In this document: piece by piece, positions 44,471-53,741 of the stretch
How the letters are laid out: each line of letters opens with the position of its first letter
Position numbering within the stretch: the first letter of the stretch is position 1
Assembly: GCF_009856355.1 (NCBI RefSeq)
Contig: NZ_WMEW01000003.1
Span: 1-64,000, forward strand
Length of the DNA stretch: 64,000 bases
Direction: 5' to 3'
From: Halobacillus litoralis
Lineage (GTDB): Bacteria > Bacillota > Bacilli > Bacillales > Halobacillaceae
Program-made: the position numbers and the translations under genes
The notes under the pieces: generated by a model
Databases searched by the model: none
Seen by the model: the letters and a program-made list of their open reading frames with translations, nothing else
What the model was told of the DNA's origin: nothing

Positions 44471-44505
44471 AAAAAAGGAGTGGACACGCGTGTCCACTCT
44501 TCCTT
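44470..44505. terminator. Terminator hairpin, right copy of a duplicated pair
   Basis: The 11-base left arm (44477-44487) and most of the right arm match the hairpin at 43918-43941, with an identical A-run; loop GC instead of AC. It follows the galE stop codon on the minus strand and has seven T residues in that direction. Confidence 0.88.
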
Positions 44506-44506
44506 T

Positions 44507-45556
44507 TTATTTCTGCCCGGCAAGCTCCCGCTTGGAAGCATTCTTCTCTCCTGTATAACCTTCCGGATTCTGCTTCCGCCAGTTCCAGGAATCCACGCAC
44601 ATGTCATCAATTGTTTTCTCTGCCTGCCAGCCCAGTTTCAAATGAGCTTTGGCCGGGTCTGCGAAGCACTCTGCAATATCGCCGGGGCGGCGGTCCTCGA
44701 TGGCATAGGGAACTCTGCGCCCGGATGCTTTTTCGAAAGCCTTCACGAGCTGAAGGACACTGTAGCCTTCTCCCGTACCGAGGTTGTACGTTTCGATCCC
44801 GGATTCTCCTGCTGTTTTTTCAAGTGCATGCACGTGACCTCTTGCCAGGTCGACGACATGAATGTAATCTCTCACTCCTGTGCCGTCCACGGTCGGATAA
44901 TCATCACCAAATACTTTCAGCTCAGGGAAATGACCGACAGCAACTTTTGTAATATAAGGCATCAGGTTGTTCGGAATCCCTGCCGGGTCTTCACCGATGC
45001 GGCCACTCGGATGAGAACCGATGGGATTAAAGTAGCGGAGGATGGATAGGCTCCACTCTTTATCAGAGACATATAAATCCTGAAGAATTTCCTCAAGCAT
45101 GAGCTTCGTACGGCCATAAGGATTGGTGGCCCCGACCGATGCACTCTCCGTAAGAGGAAGAGAGTCAGGTGTACCATAAACAGTAGCGGAGGATGAAAAG
45201 ATCAGTTGTTTTACATCAAATTCCATCATCACTTCACACAACATCAAAGTCCCTGTAATGTTGTTATGATAGTACGTGAGCGGCATAGAAACCGATTCAC
45301 CGACCGCTTTCAGTCCTGCCAGATGAATGACAGCTGTAATGTCGTAATCCTCGAAAATCTTACGCAATAGATCCTGATTCAAGAGATCCCCTTCTACAAA
45401 CGTCAACGTCTTCCCCGTCAGCTCCTGCACACGAATCAGTGATTCAGGATGGCTGTTCGATAAGTTATCTATCACGATCACCTCATGATCCCGCTCCAGT
45501 AACTCAAGACAAATGTGGCTGCCTATGTATCCGGCTCCGCCTGTAACTAAGATCAT
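44507..45556 (-). CDS. galE: UDP-glucose/UDP-GlcNAc 4-epimerase
   Basis: A 349-residue short-chain dehydrogenase-type epimerase. NAD-binding TGGAGYIGSH (5-14) and the catalytic Ser and YGRTK (about 148) are present, with the GalE-typical NPIGSHPSGRIGEDP loop. It interconverts UDP-Glc and UDP-Gal and possibly the N-acetyl forms. Its position next to the Pel locus suggests it supplies UDP-GalNAc or UDP-Gal for the polymer, but it could also serve general sugar metabolism. GAGGAG before the ATG. Confidence 0.95.
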   Translation of the reverse strand: MILVTGGAGYIGSHICLELLERDHEVIVIDNLSNSHPESLIRVQELTGKTLTFVEGDLLNQDLLRKIFEDYDITAVIHLAGLKAVGESVSMPLTYYHNNITGTLMLCEVMMEFDVKQLIFSSSATVYGTPDSLPLTESASVGATNPYGRTKLMLEEILQDLYVSDKEWSLSILRYFNPIGSHPSGRIGEDPAGIPNNLMPYITKVAVGHFPELKVFGDDYPTVDGTGVRDYIHVVDLARGHVHALEKTAGESGIETYNLGTGEGYSVLQLVKAFEKASGRRVPYAIEDRRPGDIAECFADPAKAHLKLGWQAEKTIDDMCVDSWNWRKQNPEGYTGEKNASKRELAGQK

Positions 45557-45629
45557 TGCCTCTCCTCCTCTATCATTATCTTACTTTGGAATGTACAGGA
45601 AAATTAAGGATATGTCTACTGTAAAAGGG

Positions 45630-45655
45630 AAGGAGCCCTTCTTTAGGCTCCCCTC
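45630..45655 (-). terminator. Terminator of the secreted hydrolase gene
   Basis: GGAGCC/GGCTCC stem on the minus strand followed by TTCCCTTTT, about 80 bases past the stop codon. Confidence 0.6.
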
Positions 45656-45733
45656 GAAAAGTCCTTGATCTGTTCGTTTTTCGACATTTTTGCGCCATTC
45701 AGCCCAATTTCCAAGAAAATTTTTGTATAATTA

Positions 45734-46576
45734 TTACCAAGCATTATAGTGGCTGGATTCATGATAATGCTTGAAGTTTTTTGATGCTGCATAGTTCGTG
45801 CTCTTTGTTTTTTCGGTAAAAGAGACCGTTAATACTTCCAGGCCCGTTTCTGTTTGCAGCTGTTGGAGATCCTCTATACGATTCTGGGACCATTGGTTGG
45901 TAGAAACCGTTGAGTAATTAAAATTCTCCCACATAATGCCGTCTACATAAGGATACGTTGTGGTGGACAGGGTGCCAAACCCCCAGTTTTGGATAAGGGA
46001 CAAGGAGGGGTGCTGGCGCCGGATTTCCTGCAGGAACACAGCCATACCCGCACGCTGGTCATCCAGCACATCGGATCCGCAGTGTTCGTTATCGATATTG
46101 CCGACGGTATCCAGGAACACCCCATCCAGACCTTTAGCTGTAATCTGCTTCTCAATTTCAGCCAGCAGCACCTGCTGATAATGGTCCGAGGTGATATCGG
46201 TGAGGTAAGAGTCCCATTCCGGATAATAGACACGCTCCCCGTCACGGTGGAAGAAGTCGGACTCTTCCAGCTGACTGATCAGCGCGGTATTCCAGTTATC
46301 GGCTTCCATCGTGTTGATATACCCATACACCAAGGTACCGGACTGCTGAATGGTTTCAATTTGATCCTTGGTATAGAGGACAGGTTCAATCATGACGGCG
46401 TCGTACGCCTGCATTTGATTCAAAATCGCATCGGTCGGGTAATCATAATAAATTTTGTAGGACTGGACATTGGAAAGTGGATTGGAAGATTGTGCAAAAG
46501 CAGGAAAAGGGGAAAATACGAGACCAGCGGTCAAAACAACAAGAAGACTCCATTTCATCTTTGAAAAAATACCCAT
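45734..46576 (-). CDS. Secreted Pel-type glycoside hydrolase (PelA hydrolase-like)
   Basis: A 280-residue exported protein: signal peptide (about 1-27), then a TIM-barrel-type domain of the GH114/GH166 group (endo-alpha-1,4-polygalactosaminidase-like) with GLDGVFLDTVGN and GIMWENFNYS holding candidate acidic catalytic residues. In Pseudomonas this activity is the N-terminal half of PelA; here it is a separate gene, divergent from the pel operon that encodes only the deacetylase half. I start at the second of two adjacent ATG codons (46576), 6 bases from AGGAGG. GH114 versus GH166 is not settled by eye. Confidence 0.82.
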   Translation of the reverse strand: MGIFSKMKWSLLVVLTAGLVFSPFPAFAQSSNPLSNVQSYKIYYDYPTDAILNQMQAYDAVMIEPVLYTKDQIETIQQSGTLVYGYINTMEADNWNTALISQLEESDFFHRDGERVYYPEWDSYLTDITSDHYQQVLLAEIEKQITAKGLDGVFLDTVGNIDNEHCGSDVLDDQRAGMAVFLQEIRRQHPSLSLIQNWGFGTLSTTTYPYVDGIMWENFNYSTVSTNQWSQNRIEDLQQLQTETGLEVLTVSFTEKTKSTNYAASKNFKHYHESSHYNAW

Positions 46577-46710
46577 CATACGCCTCCTGATTTTTCAGAG
46601 AGCGGCTGCGGCATTGCAGACTGGCGATCGGCTCCCGGAGGGAACTACGACCCATGTCTTTGCGCCCTTACCTTTCGATAAGTTTGCCGGCTCTATTCAA
46701 TTTTATCGAC

Positions 46711-46737
46711 ATTATACCACATATTTAACATGTTAAA
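46711..46737. promoter_or_regulatory. Palindrome over the hydrolase promoter in the pel divergent region
   Basis: TTTAACATGTTAAA (46724-46737) is a perfect 14-base palindrome. On the minus strand it covers the expected -35 of a TATAAT (46716-46711) facing the hydrolase gene; on the plus strand it lies 30 bases before pelD. A regulator could control both genes from it. Confidence 0.5.
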
Positions 46738-46766
46738 GTACTCTAAATCCTTATGGAGGTGATTGA

Positions 46767-48002
46767 ATGTTCTACCAACAATCCAGTTTTATCCGAAAAT
46801 TTATTGAACTGATCCTCGTCTTTTTAGTATTAGGATTCCTTGATCAAACCCTGGAGTGGAATATGCTCGAATGGCTGTTCAACCCCGTCTTCTTTGCTGT
46901 TCTCTTATTTTCACTTCGTTACGGTCTTCATTTGGCCCTGCTCAGCTTTGCAGCTGCCTTCATCTATCATGTATATGACATCTATCAGCGGGACGGGGAT
47001 TTATTTCTATTATTCTATGATTCCAGTAATTATTTATCGCTCCTCTTCCTATTGGTGACGGCCGTAATCAGCGGTCTATACAGCACTTCTTTCCGGGAGA
47101 GGTACGAAAGTCAGCAGTATGTACTCGAGGAGACGAGAGATGAAAATGAAGAATTAAAATCGTCTCTAAGTGTATTGGAGCGTTCCCAAAGAGTGATGCA
47201 GGCGAAAGTGCTGGATTCCGAGTACACCCTTTCCAGAATTTACGAAGTCGGAAAAACACTGGATCAGCCGTCTCCTGAACTTGTCCGGAACGAAGCAGTT
47301 ACGATCATCGGGGACCTGTTTGACGCAGAAGACCTGGCCATCTATCATGTGGATTCGTCTAAAAAATCACTGCGGCTCCGCGTCCGGAAAGGAAATACCG
47401 AGCGGCTCCCGCAGACCATTTTCATCGATGATGCGGCTTCTATTTTCTCACGCAGTCTGCGGAACAAAACGATTACTTTAAAGACAGTTGAAGATGAAGC
47501 CACTGCCCCCGTGTTGATCGGGCCGGTTGTTTATAACCAGGATGTACGGGAAGTTCTCGTCATCGATCAGCTTGATTTTGCCAAACTGACAAAATACGAA
47601 GTTCAGATCCTCTCTCTCGTGCTTGACTGGATGGGCAACCGGATTGAAAGAGCCGGGGAATACCTCCGTAAGGAAGAAGAGCAGAAGATGTATCCGGGAA
47701 CGAACATCTATTATAAAGAAGCCTTCGATGAGCTCGTACAAATGCAGGAGAAGCGCGAGGAAAAATACGGCGTTCCTTACAGTGTCGTCTCTATCGATGT
47801 CAGCCCTTACAGGGAAATGTCTGTAGTTGAAGCAGAAATCATCCTCCGGGCCTATTTGAGAGAGCTGGACATCATGGGGTACGACCAATCTAACCAGTAT
47901 TTCTATTTCCTACTTCCAGGGACAAGCACACAGAATGCGTCCATCGTCGAAGAGCGGATTTACAAAGCACTTGAAACTAAAGGCGGGATTCACATTGGTT
48001 AA
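46767..48002 (+). CDS. pelD: PelD-like c-di-GMP receptor
   Basis: A 411-residue membrane protein: four N-terminal membrane spans (about 12-110), a coiled coil (about 115-155), a GAF domain (about 160-300) and a degenerate GGDEF domain (about 305-411). RELD at 365-368 is an RxxD site in the place where Pseudomonas PelD binds c-di-GMP, and a further Arg follows near 397. It should activate Pel synthesis on binding c-di-GMP. GGAGGTGAT precedes the ATG. First gene of a tightly overlapping five-gene operon. Confidence 0.87.
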   Translation: MFYQQSSFIRKFIELILVFLVLGFLDQTLEWNMLEWLFNPVFFAVLLFSLRYGLHLALLSFAAAFIYHVYDIYQRDGDLFLLFYDSSNYLSLLFLLVTAVISGLYSTSFRERYESQQYVLEETRDENEELKSSLSVLERSQRVMQAKVLDSEYTLSRIYEVGKTLDQPSPELVRNEAVTIIGDLFDAEDLAIYHVDSSKKSLRLRVRKGNTERLPQTIFIDDAASIFSRSLRNKTITLKTVEDEATAPVLIGPVVYNQDVREVLVIDQLDFAKLTKYEVQILSLVLDWMGNRIERAGEYLRKEEEQKMYPGTNIYYKEAFDELVQMQEKREEKYGVPYSVVSIDVSPYREMSVVEAEIILRAYLRELDIMGYDQSNQYFYFLLPGTSTQNASIVEERIYKALETKGGIHIG

Positions 48003-48921
48003 TTTCCAAGAACCTTACTGGCTGATTTTTTTCTATGTGATTCACGCTCTTATTGTTCTGATTGTTTCCTTTCTGCTCCGAAAAAGAATGGATGATGACA
48101 ACAAGGGAACGATCACATGGCTTGCCATCACAAGCGTTTTTCTTCCGGTTATCGGAGAACTTCTCGGGCTTGCCGCCTGGTTCGCGGCTAAACTGGCAGG
48201 GACAAACCATATGATTGATGAGTATGACGACTATGTGAATTTCACACCGTTGAACTTGGAATACCTCCGCTATGAAGCATCCAGCAGCATGGATTTATCA
48301 CCGATCAGTGATGCTCTTTTGAGAAATGACGGCGTCAATCAGAAGGAATTGATTGTAAGCTTGATCAATTCGGACATCGCCAATAAAGGCCGGCACTTAA
48401 ACCTCGGCCTGACCAACAACAACTCCGAAACCGTTCACTATGCCGCAACGACCATGAATGTGCTCTCCACCCGGTTCGAGAAAGAGCTGGAGCATGCCAG
48501 AAACGAACTGGACCCGGAAGCACCGATGTCTTTTGAACGTTTATGCAACGTATACGAACGTTATTTAGAAAGCGGCATTCTGGATGAGAACGGACAGGAG
48601 CGGCTTGAGAAACAATATGAACAACTGCTTGAAGAGGCTGTTCCCAAGCTTGATAAAGAACCGTGGATGTACCGCAGCCTCGGTGATATTTACGTACGCC
48701 GGTACAAAACAGATGAAGCAGAGCGCGCCTATCATGAAATGACGGATCAGTTCCCCTCCCATCCTGGAGGCTATTTGAAACTGATTGAATTGTATTATGC
48801 CCGCCGCGACTGGAAAAACATCAAGCCGGTACTCACGGATCTTTTCCAATATGTCAAAGAAGAGGACATCCCTGAGAACCAACGCTTTATCATCCAACAG
48901 ATGGGAGGAAAAGCGCTTTGA
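47995..48921 (+). CDS. pelE: PelE-like membrane/TPR protein
   Basis: A 308-residue protein with two N-terminal membrane spans (about 8-28 and 40-60) and a helical C-terminal half carrying TPR-like repeats (MYRSLGDIYVRRYKTDEAER, PGGYLKLIELYYARRDWKNI). The TTG start at 47995 overlaps the pelD stop by 8 bases and has AAAGGCGGG upstream. In Pseudomonas PelE joins PelD, PelF and PelG in the inner-membrane complex. Confidence 0.82.
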   Translation: MVNFQEPYWLIFFYVIHALIVLIVSFLLRKRMDDDNKGTITWLAITSVFLPVIGELLGLAAWFAAKLAGTNHMIDEYDDYVNFTPLNLEYLRYEASSSMDLSPISDALLRNDGVNQKELIVSLINSDIANKGRHLNLGLTNNNSETVHYAATTMNVLSTRFEKELEHARNELDPEAPMSFERLCNVYERYLESGILDENGQERLEKQYEQLLEEAVPKLDKEPWMYRSLGDIYVRRYKTDEAERAYHEMTDQFPSHPGGYLKLIELYYARRDWKNIKPVLTDLFQYVKEEDIPENQRFIIQQMGGKAL

Positions 48922-50756
48922 AAAAACAAATCATCATTTATGCATCGGTTCTGTTTTTATTTTTCACTGCAGCCATTATCGTTCTTCAGTTTATGCGGCT
49001 CGACATGTTCCATCAGTGGTTTCCTGCTGAAACGGCGCAGGGAACACCTGTAGAAACGATGAGCACAGACCAGGACTTACCAGAAGGAGAACAGTTGAAC
49101 GTTTACGTTCATAAAAATGATACACCTTTGTCCAAAGACGCTGTTGAAAATCTGGAATATGCCATGGACTACGCAAAAATCTCCTATAAGGAAATAACGA
49201 AAGAGGAAATCAAAAACCTCAGCGCTTCTCCCTATTCGGTACTTGTGCTTGGAGGCGAGCACTCAGAAGAATGGCCGTATGAAGAGATCCGCTCCTACGT
49301 TGAAAAAGGAGGAAACCTGTATATTGCCTCACGCTTCATCAACCCCGATTGGAATGAACTTATCGGTTTGAAAGACGTAGAAGATTTCATTGACGACATC
49401 TACGGGTTAACTTTCGTAAAAGAAGTATTCCCAGGCTATATGGATTTAGGCAGTGACTCCGAATTGTTTTCCCACAGCATTGCGGACGTCGAGCTTGCAG
49501 AATCAGCTGAAGTGTACATCGAAGCGGAAGACCACCCGATCCTATGGTCCAACACTTACGGAGAAGGAAACGTCATGTTCTGGAACACCACTTCTGTCAC
49601 AGAAAAAAGTTCGCGGGGGTTAATGCTGCAGGCTCTTTCCTTCCTGCCTCCAACATTTGTTTCCTCACAGGCAGGCATTAAGGTGATGCACATTGATGAC
49701 TTCCCTGCACCTGTCCCAAGCGGCACGACGGATGTGATCCAGCGGGACTACGATTTAGATGTAGAGGATTTTTATTCGGACGTCTGGTGGGAGGATATGA
49801 AACGGATCGGGGAAGAAGAAGATGTGATTTATACCGGATACTTAATTGGTACCTATCAGGACACGATGGACCTGACATCCGAAGAACTGATTGAGACGAG
49901 ACGTTTTCCGATGCTGTATTTCGGACGCAAGGTCTTGAAGGAGGACGGTGAGATTGGCATCCATGGATATAACCACCAGTCTCTTGTTACCGCAGATGAA
50001 CCGATCGATCCTGAATACGGCTATCGGCCATGGAAGAATCAGGCCGAGATGGAAGACTCTCTACACCGTGTGGACGACCTGTTCGATTATTACTTCAAGG
50101 AAGAAGACATCCATTCCTACGTCCCTCCTTCCAATGTATTAAATAAAACCGGAGTACGCGCTCTGCACGAAGTATTTCCGGACCTTGAGGCTGTATCCGG
50201 CTTATATACAGGCAACAAAGAGACGGGAGCCTTCTTACAGGAATATGAACCAAACAGTGAGTTCCCCTCCCTCTACCATTTCCCAAGGATATCAAGCGGA
50301 TACGGGGAAACCGATGAAGAGCGTTTCGTCCAGATTGACGCCATTGCCAACTTCGGAGTGTTCGCCCACTTTATCCATCCGGATGATGTCCTCGATCCAT
50401 ACCGGGCCGGAGACAGCGGATGGCCGGAAATGAGACAGTCCTATGAAGACATGCTCCATTATATTCACGATCACTACACACACCTGAAAGGGATGCGGCA
50501 GACGGACGCAACGAAAAAGATGAAACAGTATCAAGCTTCCGATATAACGGTCACCTACCAGGACAGTCAAATCATTGTACAGGGTGACGAGCTGCTTTCG
50601 CCTTCCACCATTTTAATAAGGGTGAACGACGGAAGTCTGGAAACCGGTTCTTTTGAGGCCGGAGATGTCAAAGCCTTTGGTGAATCAGGAACGCTGTATC
50701 AGGTGACTCTGAAACAACCGTACGCTGAATTTAAGATAAAGGATGAAGCCTTGTGA
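48918..50756 (+). CDS. Pel polysaccharide deacetylase (DUF2194, PelA deacetylase half)
   Basis: A 612-residue membrane-anchored protein: one N-terminal span, an amidotransferase-like domain (about 45-230) and a carbohydrate esterase domain with D260-D261 in HIDDFPAPVP and the metal-binding H349xxxH353 (HGYNH). It corresponds to the deacetylase part of Pseudomonas PelA, without the hydrolase part. It should remove acetyl groups from the GalNAc-rich polymer outside the membrane. TTG start with GGGAGGA upstream; 4-base overlap with pelE and with pelF. Confidence 0.85.
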   Translation: MKKQIIIYASVLFLFFTAAIIVLQFMRLDMFHQWFPAETAQGTPVETMSTDQDLPEGEQLNVYVHKNDTPLSKDAVENLEYAMDYAKISYKEITKEEIKNLSASPYSVLVLGGEHSEEWPYEEIRSYVEKGGNLYIASRFINPDWNELIGLKDVEDFIDDIYGLTFVKEVFPGYMDLGSDSELFSHSIADVELAESAEVYIEAEDHPILWSNTYGEGNVMFWNTTSVTEKSSRGLMLQALSFLPPTFVSSQAGIKVMHIDDFPAPVPSGTTDVIQRDYDLDVEDFYSDVWWEDMKRIGEEEDVIYTGYLIGTYQDTMDLTSEELIETRRFPMLYFGRKVLKEDGEIGIHGYNHQSLVTADEPIDPEYGYRPWKNQAEMEDSLHRVDDLFDYYFKEEDIHSYVPPSNVLNKTGVRALHEVFPDLEAVSGLYTGNKETGAFLQEYEPNSEFPSLYHFPRISSGYGETDEERFVQIDAIANFGVFAHFIHPDDVLDPYRAGDSGWPEMRQSYEDMLHYIHDHYTHLKGMRQTDATKKMKQYQASDITVTYQDSQIIVQGDELLSPSTILIRVNDGSLETGSFEAGDVKAFGESGTLYQVTLKQPYAEFKIKDEAL

Positions 50757-52171
50757 AAATAGGAATGGTCGTCGAAGGAAGCTATCCATACGTAAGCGGC
50801 GGTGTGGCAAGCTGGGTTCAGATGCTGACCACTCAGCTTCCCCGGCATGAGTTCGTCATTATTGCCATTACACCGGAGGAAATGACCGCCGACGATTACC
50901 GCTATGAGCTTCCTTCCAATATCTCAGAGGTGATCAACCTCCCATTAAACATAAAACCCGCCGCAAAAAAGCGGCGCGTCAAGCTTACCGAAGAAGAACA
51001 GCACATGCTGACGGATTGGATGATGTTCCGCGGTCTTCCACCGGATGTCCTGGACATCTTCAAGAAAAAAATCGGTTCAACCGAAGCACTGTTTTCAAGT
51101 GAACTGTTCTGGAACATGGTCCAGGAAAGCTACCGGATTGAAGAACAGTCGGGTTCCTTCATCGATTACTTCTGGATGTGGCGCGGCATGTTCACTCCTG
51201 TCCTGGAACTGCTGCAGGCGGACTTCCCGGACCTTGATCTGATCCATTCTGCCTCCACGGGCTATGCCGGACTGATTGCTGCCGCTATCAAACAGCGGCA
51301 GGGGATTCCTTATCTTTTGACGGAACACGGGATCTATTCCCGGGAACGGGAGGAGGAAATCCTGCAGGCTGGATGGATTCCTGAGTATTATAAAAAACGC
51401 TGGGTCCAGTTTTTCCACCATTTATCCAAGCAGGCCTATACGGAAGCGGATGATGTCATCACGCTGTTCGACCGTAACAGCCGGCTTCAACATGAACTTG
51501 GCGCTGATGAAGACAAGCTGTCCGTCATTCCGAACGGCATTCATTATGACCGGTTATCAGGAATCGTGAAGCTCCCTAAAACAGATGTGCTTAAGATCGG
51601 TGCCATCGTCCGCGTTGTTCCAATCAAGGATATTAAGACGATGATCAATGCCGCCAAAGTCCTCGATGATAAAGGGGTCCCTTTTGAACTGACGATTATG
51701 GGCCCGCTCGATGAAGAGGAGGAATATGCCGAGGAATGCCGGTTGATGATCGAACAGCTGAGTCTGGAACACTGCGTCACTCTCGCCGGGAAAGTCAATA
51801 TCATTGAATACCTCCCCCACTTTGACGTCTGCCTGCTCACAAGTATCTCAGAGGGACAGCCGCTCGCGGTGCTGGAAGGCATGGCAGCAGGCGTTCCTTA
51901 TGTGGTTACAGACGTCGGATCCTGCTCAGAGCTTATGTACGGCCGGGAAGATGACCCGTATGGACCGGCCGGCTTTGTTGTACCGCCTGTGAATCCGAAA
52001 GCCATAGCTGAGCACTGCCAATGGTATTATGAGCATCCTCAGGAAGCGGAGAAGTTCGGAAAAAACGGACAGAAACGGGCAGAAACCTATTACCAAGTGC
52101 ATCAATTCATCGACCAGTATGCAGATTTGTACACAGAAAGGGGGCTCGCTTATGGCCGGCATCGGGTTTAA
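50753..52171 (+). CDS. pelF: PelF glycosyltransferase (GT4)
   Basis: A 472-residue cytoplasmic GT4 transferase that polymerises the Pel chain. N-terminal VVEGSYPYVSGGVASWVQ is the PelF signature; the donor-site EX7E motif is SEGQPLAVLEG, and NGIHYDRL and LTEHGIYSRERE are also typical. It starts with GTG overlapping the previous stop codon as GTGA. Substrates are probably UDP-GalNAc and UDP-GlcNAc. Confidence 0.93.
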   Translation: MKIGMVVEGSYPYVSGGVASWVQMLTTQLPRHEFVIIAITPEEMTADDYRYELPSNISEVINLPLNIKPAAKKRRVKLTEEEQHMLTDWMMFRGLPPDVLDIFKKKIGSTEALFSSELFWNMVQESYRIEEQSGSFIDYFWMWRGMFTPVLELLQADFPDLDLIHSASTGYAGLIAAAIKQRQGIPYLLTEHGIYSREREEEILQAGWIPEYYKKRWVQFFHHLSKQAYTEADDVITLFDRNSRLQHELGADEDKLSVIPNGIHYDRLSGIVKLPKTDVLKIGAIVRVVPIKDIKTMINAAKVLDDKGVPFELTIMGPLDEEEEYAEECRLMIEQLSLEHCVTLAGKVNIIEYLPHFDVCLLTSISEGQPLAVLEGMAAGVPYVVTDVGSCSELMYGREDDPYGPAGFVVPPVNPKAIAEHCQWYYEHPQEAEKFGKNGQKRAETYYQVHQFIDQYADLYTERGLAYGRHRV

Positions 52172-53624
52172 GCTGCAGAAATTATTCCAGGAGGACTATT
52201 TTTCCTCCCGGATTAAAGCCTACGCATTTGCAGGGCTGGTCACTTCCGGCCCATGGCTTGTCGTCATTGCGACCATTGCTGTGATTCAGTGGATGACCTC
52301 GTTCTTCTCCCTGCTTGATCTGCAGGAGAGGGAACTGTTCAACCTTTCTGTGGCCTACTGCTTCATTTTTTCCCAGGTCCTCTTCGGAGTGCAGCAGTTG
52401 GTCGTCACACGGTACACCGCCGACCTTTTTTATGAACGGCGGACGGAGGCCATTTTCCCGACATTTATCGGGATGACAAAAGTAACACTCGCCCTGGCCT
52501 TTATAGGATGGTTGATCTTCTTCTGGATTTCACCGCTTCCTTACTACTTTAAATGGCTCATGCTGATTCTATTTGTAACCGTCAACCTGATCTGGGTGCT
52601 GTTTTTATTTCTGAGCGCTGCGAAGTTCTATCAGGCCGTTGCCTACAGCTTCCTCGCCGGAGGCGGGGCTGCTCTGCTCCTCGTCTTCCTGTTTGGAAAA
52701 AATGCCGCATGGTTTCCGATATTCGAGCATTCCAACAGCTTCTTCCTGCTCGCCGGATTTACGTCCGGAATGCTTGTTACACTGTTCGGATTGTTCATGT
52801 CGATGCTCATGACGTTCCCGAACCGGTCGAAGGAGAACCAGTTCAGTTACCTGAACTATTTCGATCGTTTTCCTTCCTTGTTCTGGACAGGTTTTTTGTA
52901 TAATGTCGGCATCTGGGTCTGTAACTGGGTGATCTGGTTCGGTGAGGGACACGGGTTTCTGTTGGAATCTTTTTTATACCACCGCATTTATGATACGGCG
53001 ATTTTCTGGTCGTACTTAACCATCATCCCAACCCTCATCATATTTGTCGTGTCCGTTGAAACCCGCTTCTACGAGCGGTACCGGGTCTTTTACGGCTATA
53101 TCAATGAAGGGGGAACACTTTCGCAGATCAAAAATGCCAAAGCAGCGATGCAGCGCGTGTTGAAACAGGAGATGGAGCGTCTGATCCGCAGCCAGGGACT
53201 CTTTTCCCTGCTGATCCTTCTGACTATCGGAAGTCTTGCCTCCTTCCTGTCGTTGGAGCCTGAAATTGCGTCGATTTTCCGATTTACGACCATCGGTGCT
53301 TTTGCAAATGCGATGGTTCTTGTCATAACACTGATCCTTCTTTACTTTGAAGACCGGAGAGGAGCGATGTGGACATCGATCACCTTCTTCCTATTGAATT
53401 TGGGTCTGTCCCTGCTGTTTCTCCCCTTCGGCTATGATGGCTATGGGTTAAGCTTTTCCATCGGGTCCACGCTTGCTTTTCTGTTTGCTTTAGCAAGATT
53501 GATTCTCTTTATTGAAAAAGTAGATTACCAGGCCTTCTGTCAGCCGCAGGCGCTCACTTATACGAAAAAGCGCACCCCTTTTACAAAGCTGGGGGCATGG
53601 ATGAACAAACGCACACTCTTCTAA
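52152..53624 (+). CDS. pelG: PelG membrane exporter
   Basis: A 490-residue polytopic protein with about 12 spans, starting MAGIGFKLQKLFQEDYFSSR, the typical PelG N-terminus. It is related to MOP-type flippases and should move the polymer across the membrane with PelF, PelD and PelE. ATG 52152 overlaps the end of pelF by 20 bases and has AAAGGGGG upstream. Last gene of the operon, followed by a strong terminator. Confidence 0.92.
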   Translation: MAGIGFKLQKLFQEDYFSSRIKAYAFAGLVTSGPWLVVIATIAVIQWMTSFFSLLDLQERELFNLSVAYCFIFSQVLFGVQQLVVTRYTADLFYERRTEAIFPTFIGMTKVTLALAFIGWLIFFWISPLPYYFKWLMLILFVTVNLIWVLFLFLSAAKFYQAVAYSFLAGGGAALLLVFLFGKNAAWFPIFEHSNSFFLLAGFTSGMLVTLFGLFMSMLMTFPNRSKENQFSYLNYFDRFPSLFWTGFLYNVGIWVCNWVIWFGEGHGFLLESFLYHRIYDTAIFWSYLTIIPTLIIFVVSVETRFYERYRVFYGYINEGGTLSQIKNAKAAMQRVLKQEMERLIRSQGLFSLLILLTIGSLASFLSLEPEIASIFRFTTIGAFANAMVLVITLILLYFEDRRGAMWTSITFFLLNLGLSLLFLPFGYDGYGLSFSIGSTLAFLFALARLILFIEKVDYQAFCQPQALTYTKKRTPFTKLGAWMNKRTLF

Positions 53625-53625
53625 T

Positions 53626-53661
53626 AAAAAGGTCCGTTTCCAAGTGGAAACGGACCTTTTT
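53626..53661. terminator. Bidirectional terminator of the pel operon
   Basis: AAAAAGGTCCGTTTCC and its perfect complement around a 4-base loop, with T residues on both strands. Confidence 0.93.
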
Positions 53662-53741
53662 GCGGAATCTTTTTTATGAAAGACAGGGCATCAGCTGGTG
53701 AGTATGGAGTGATCCAAGAAGCAGGAAAGTTGAAAGCCTTG

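Noticed and set aside
44110..44610. Long frames on both strands inside repeat copy D (for example 166 codons on minus, 212 and 182 on plus)
   Set aside because: They cover repeat modules shared with non-coding copies A-C, run into galE and have no ribosome site or domains.
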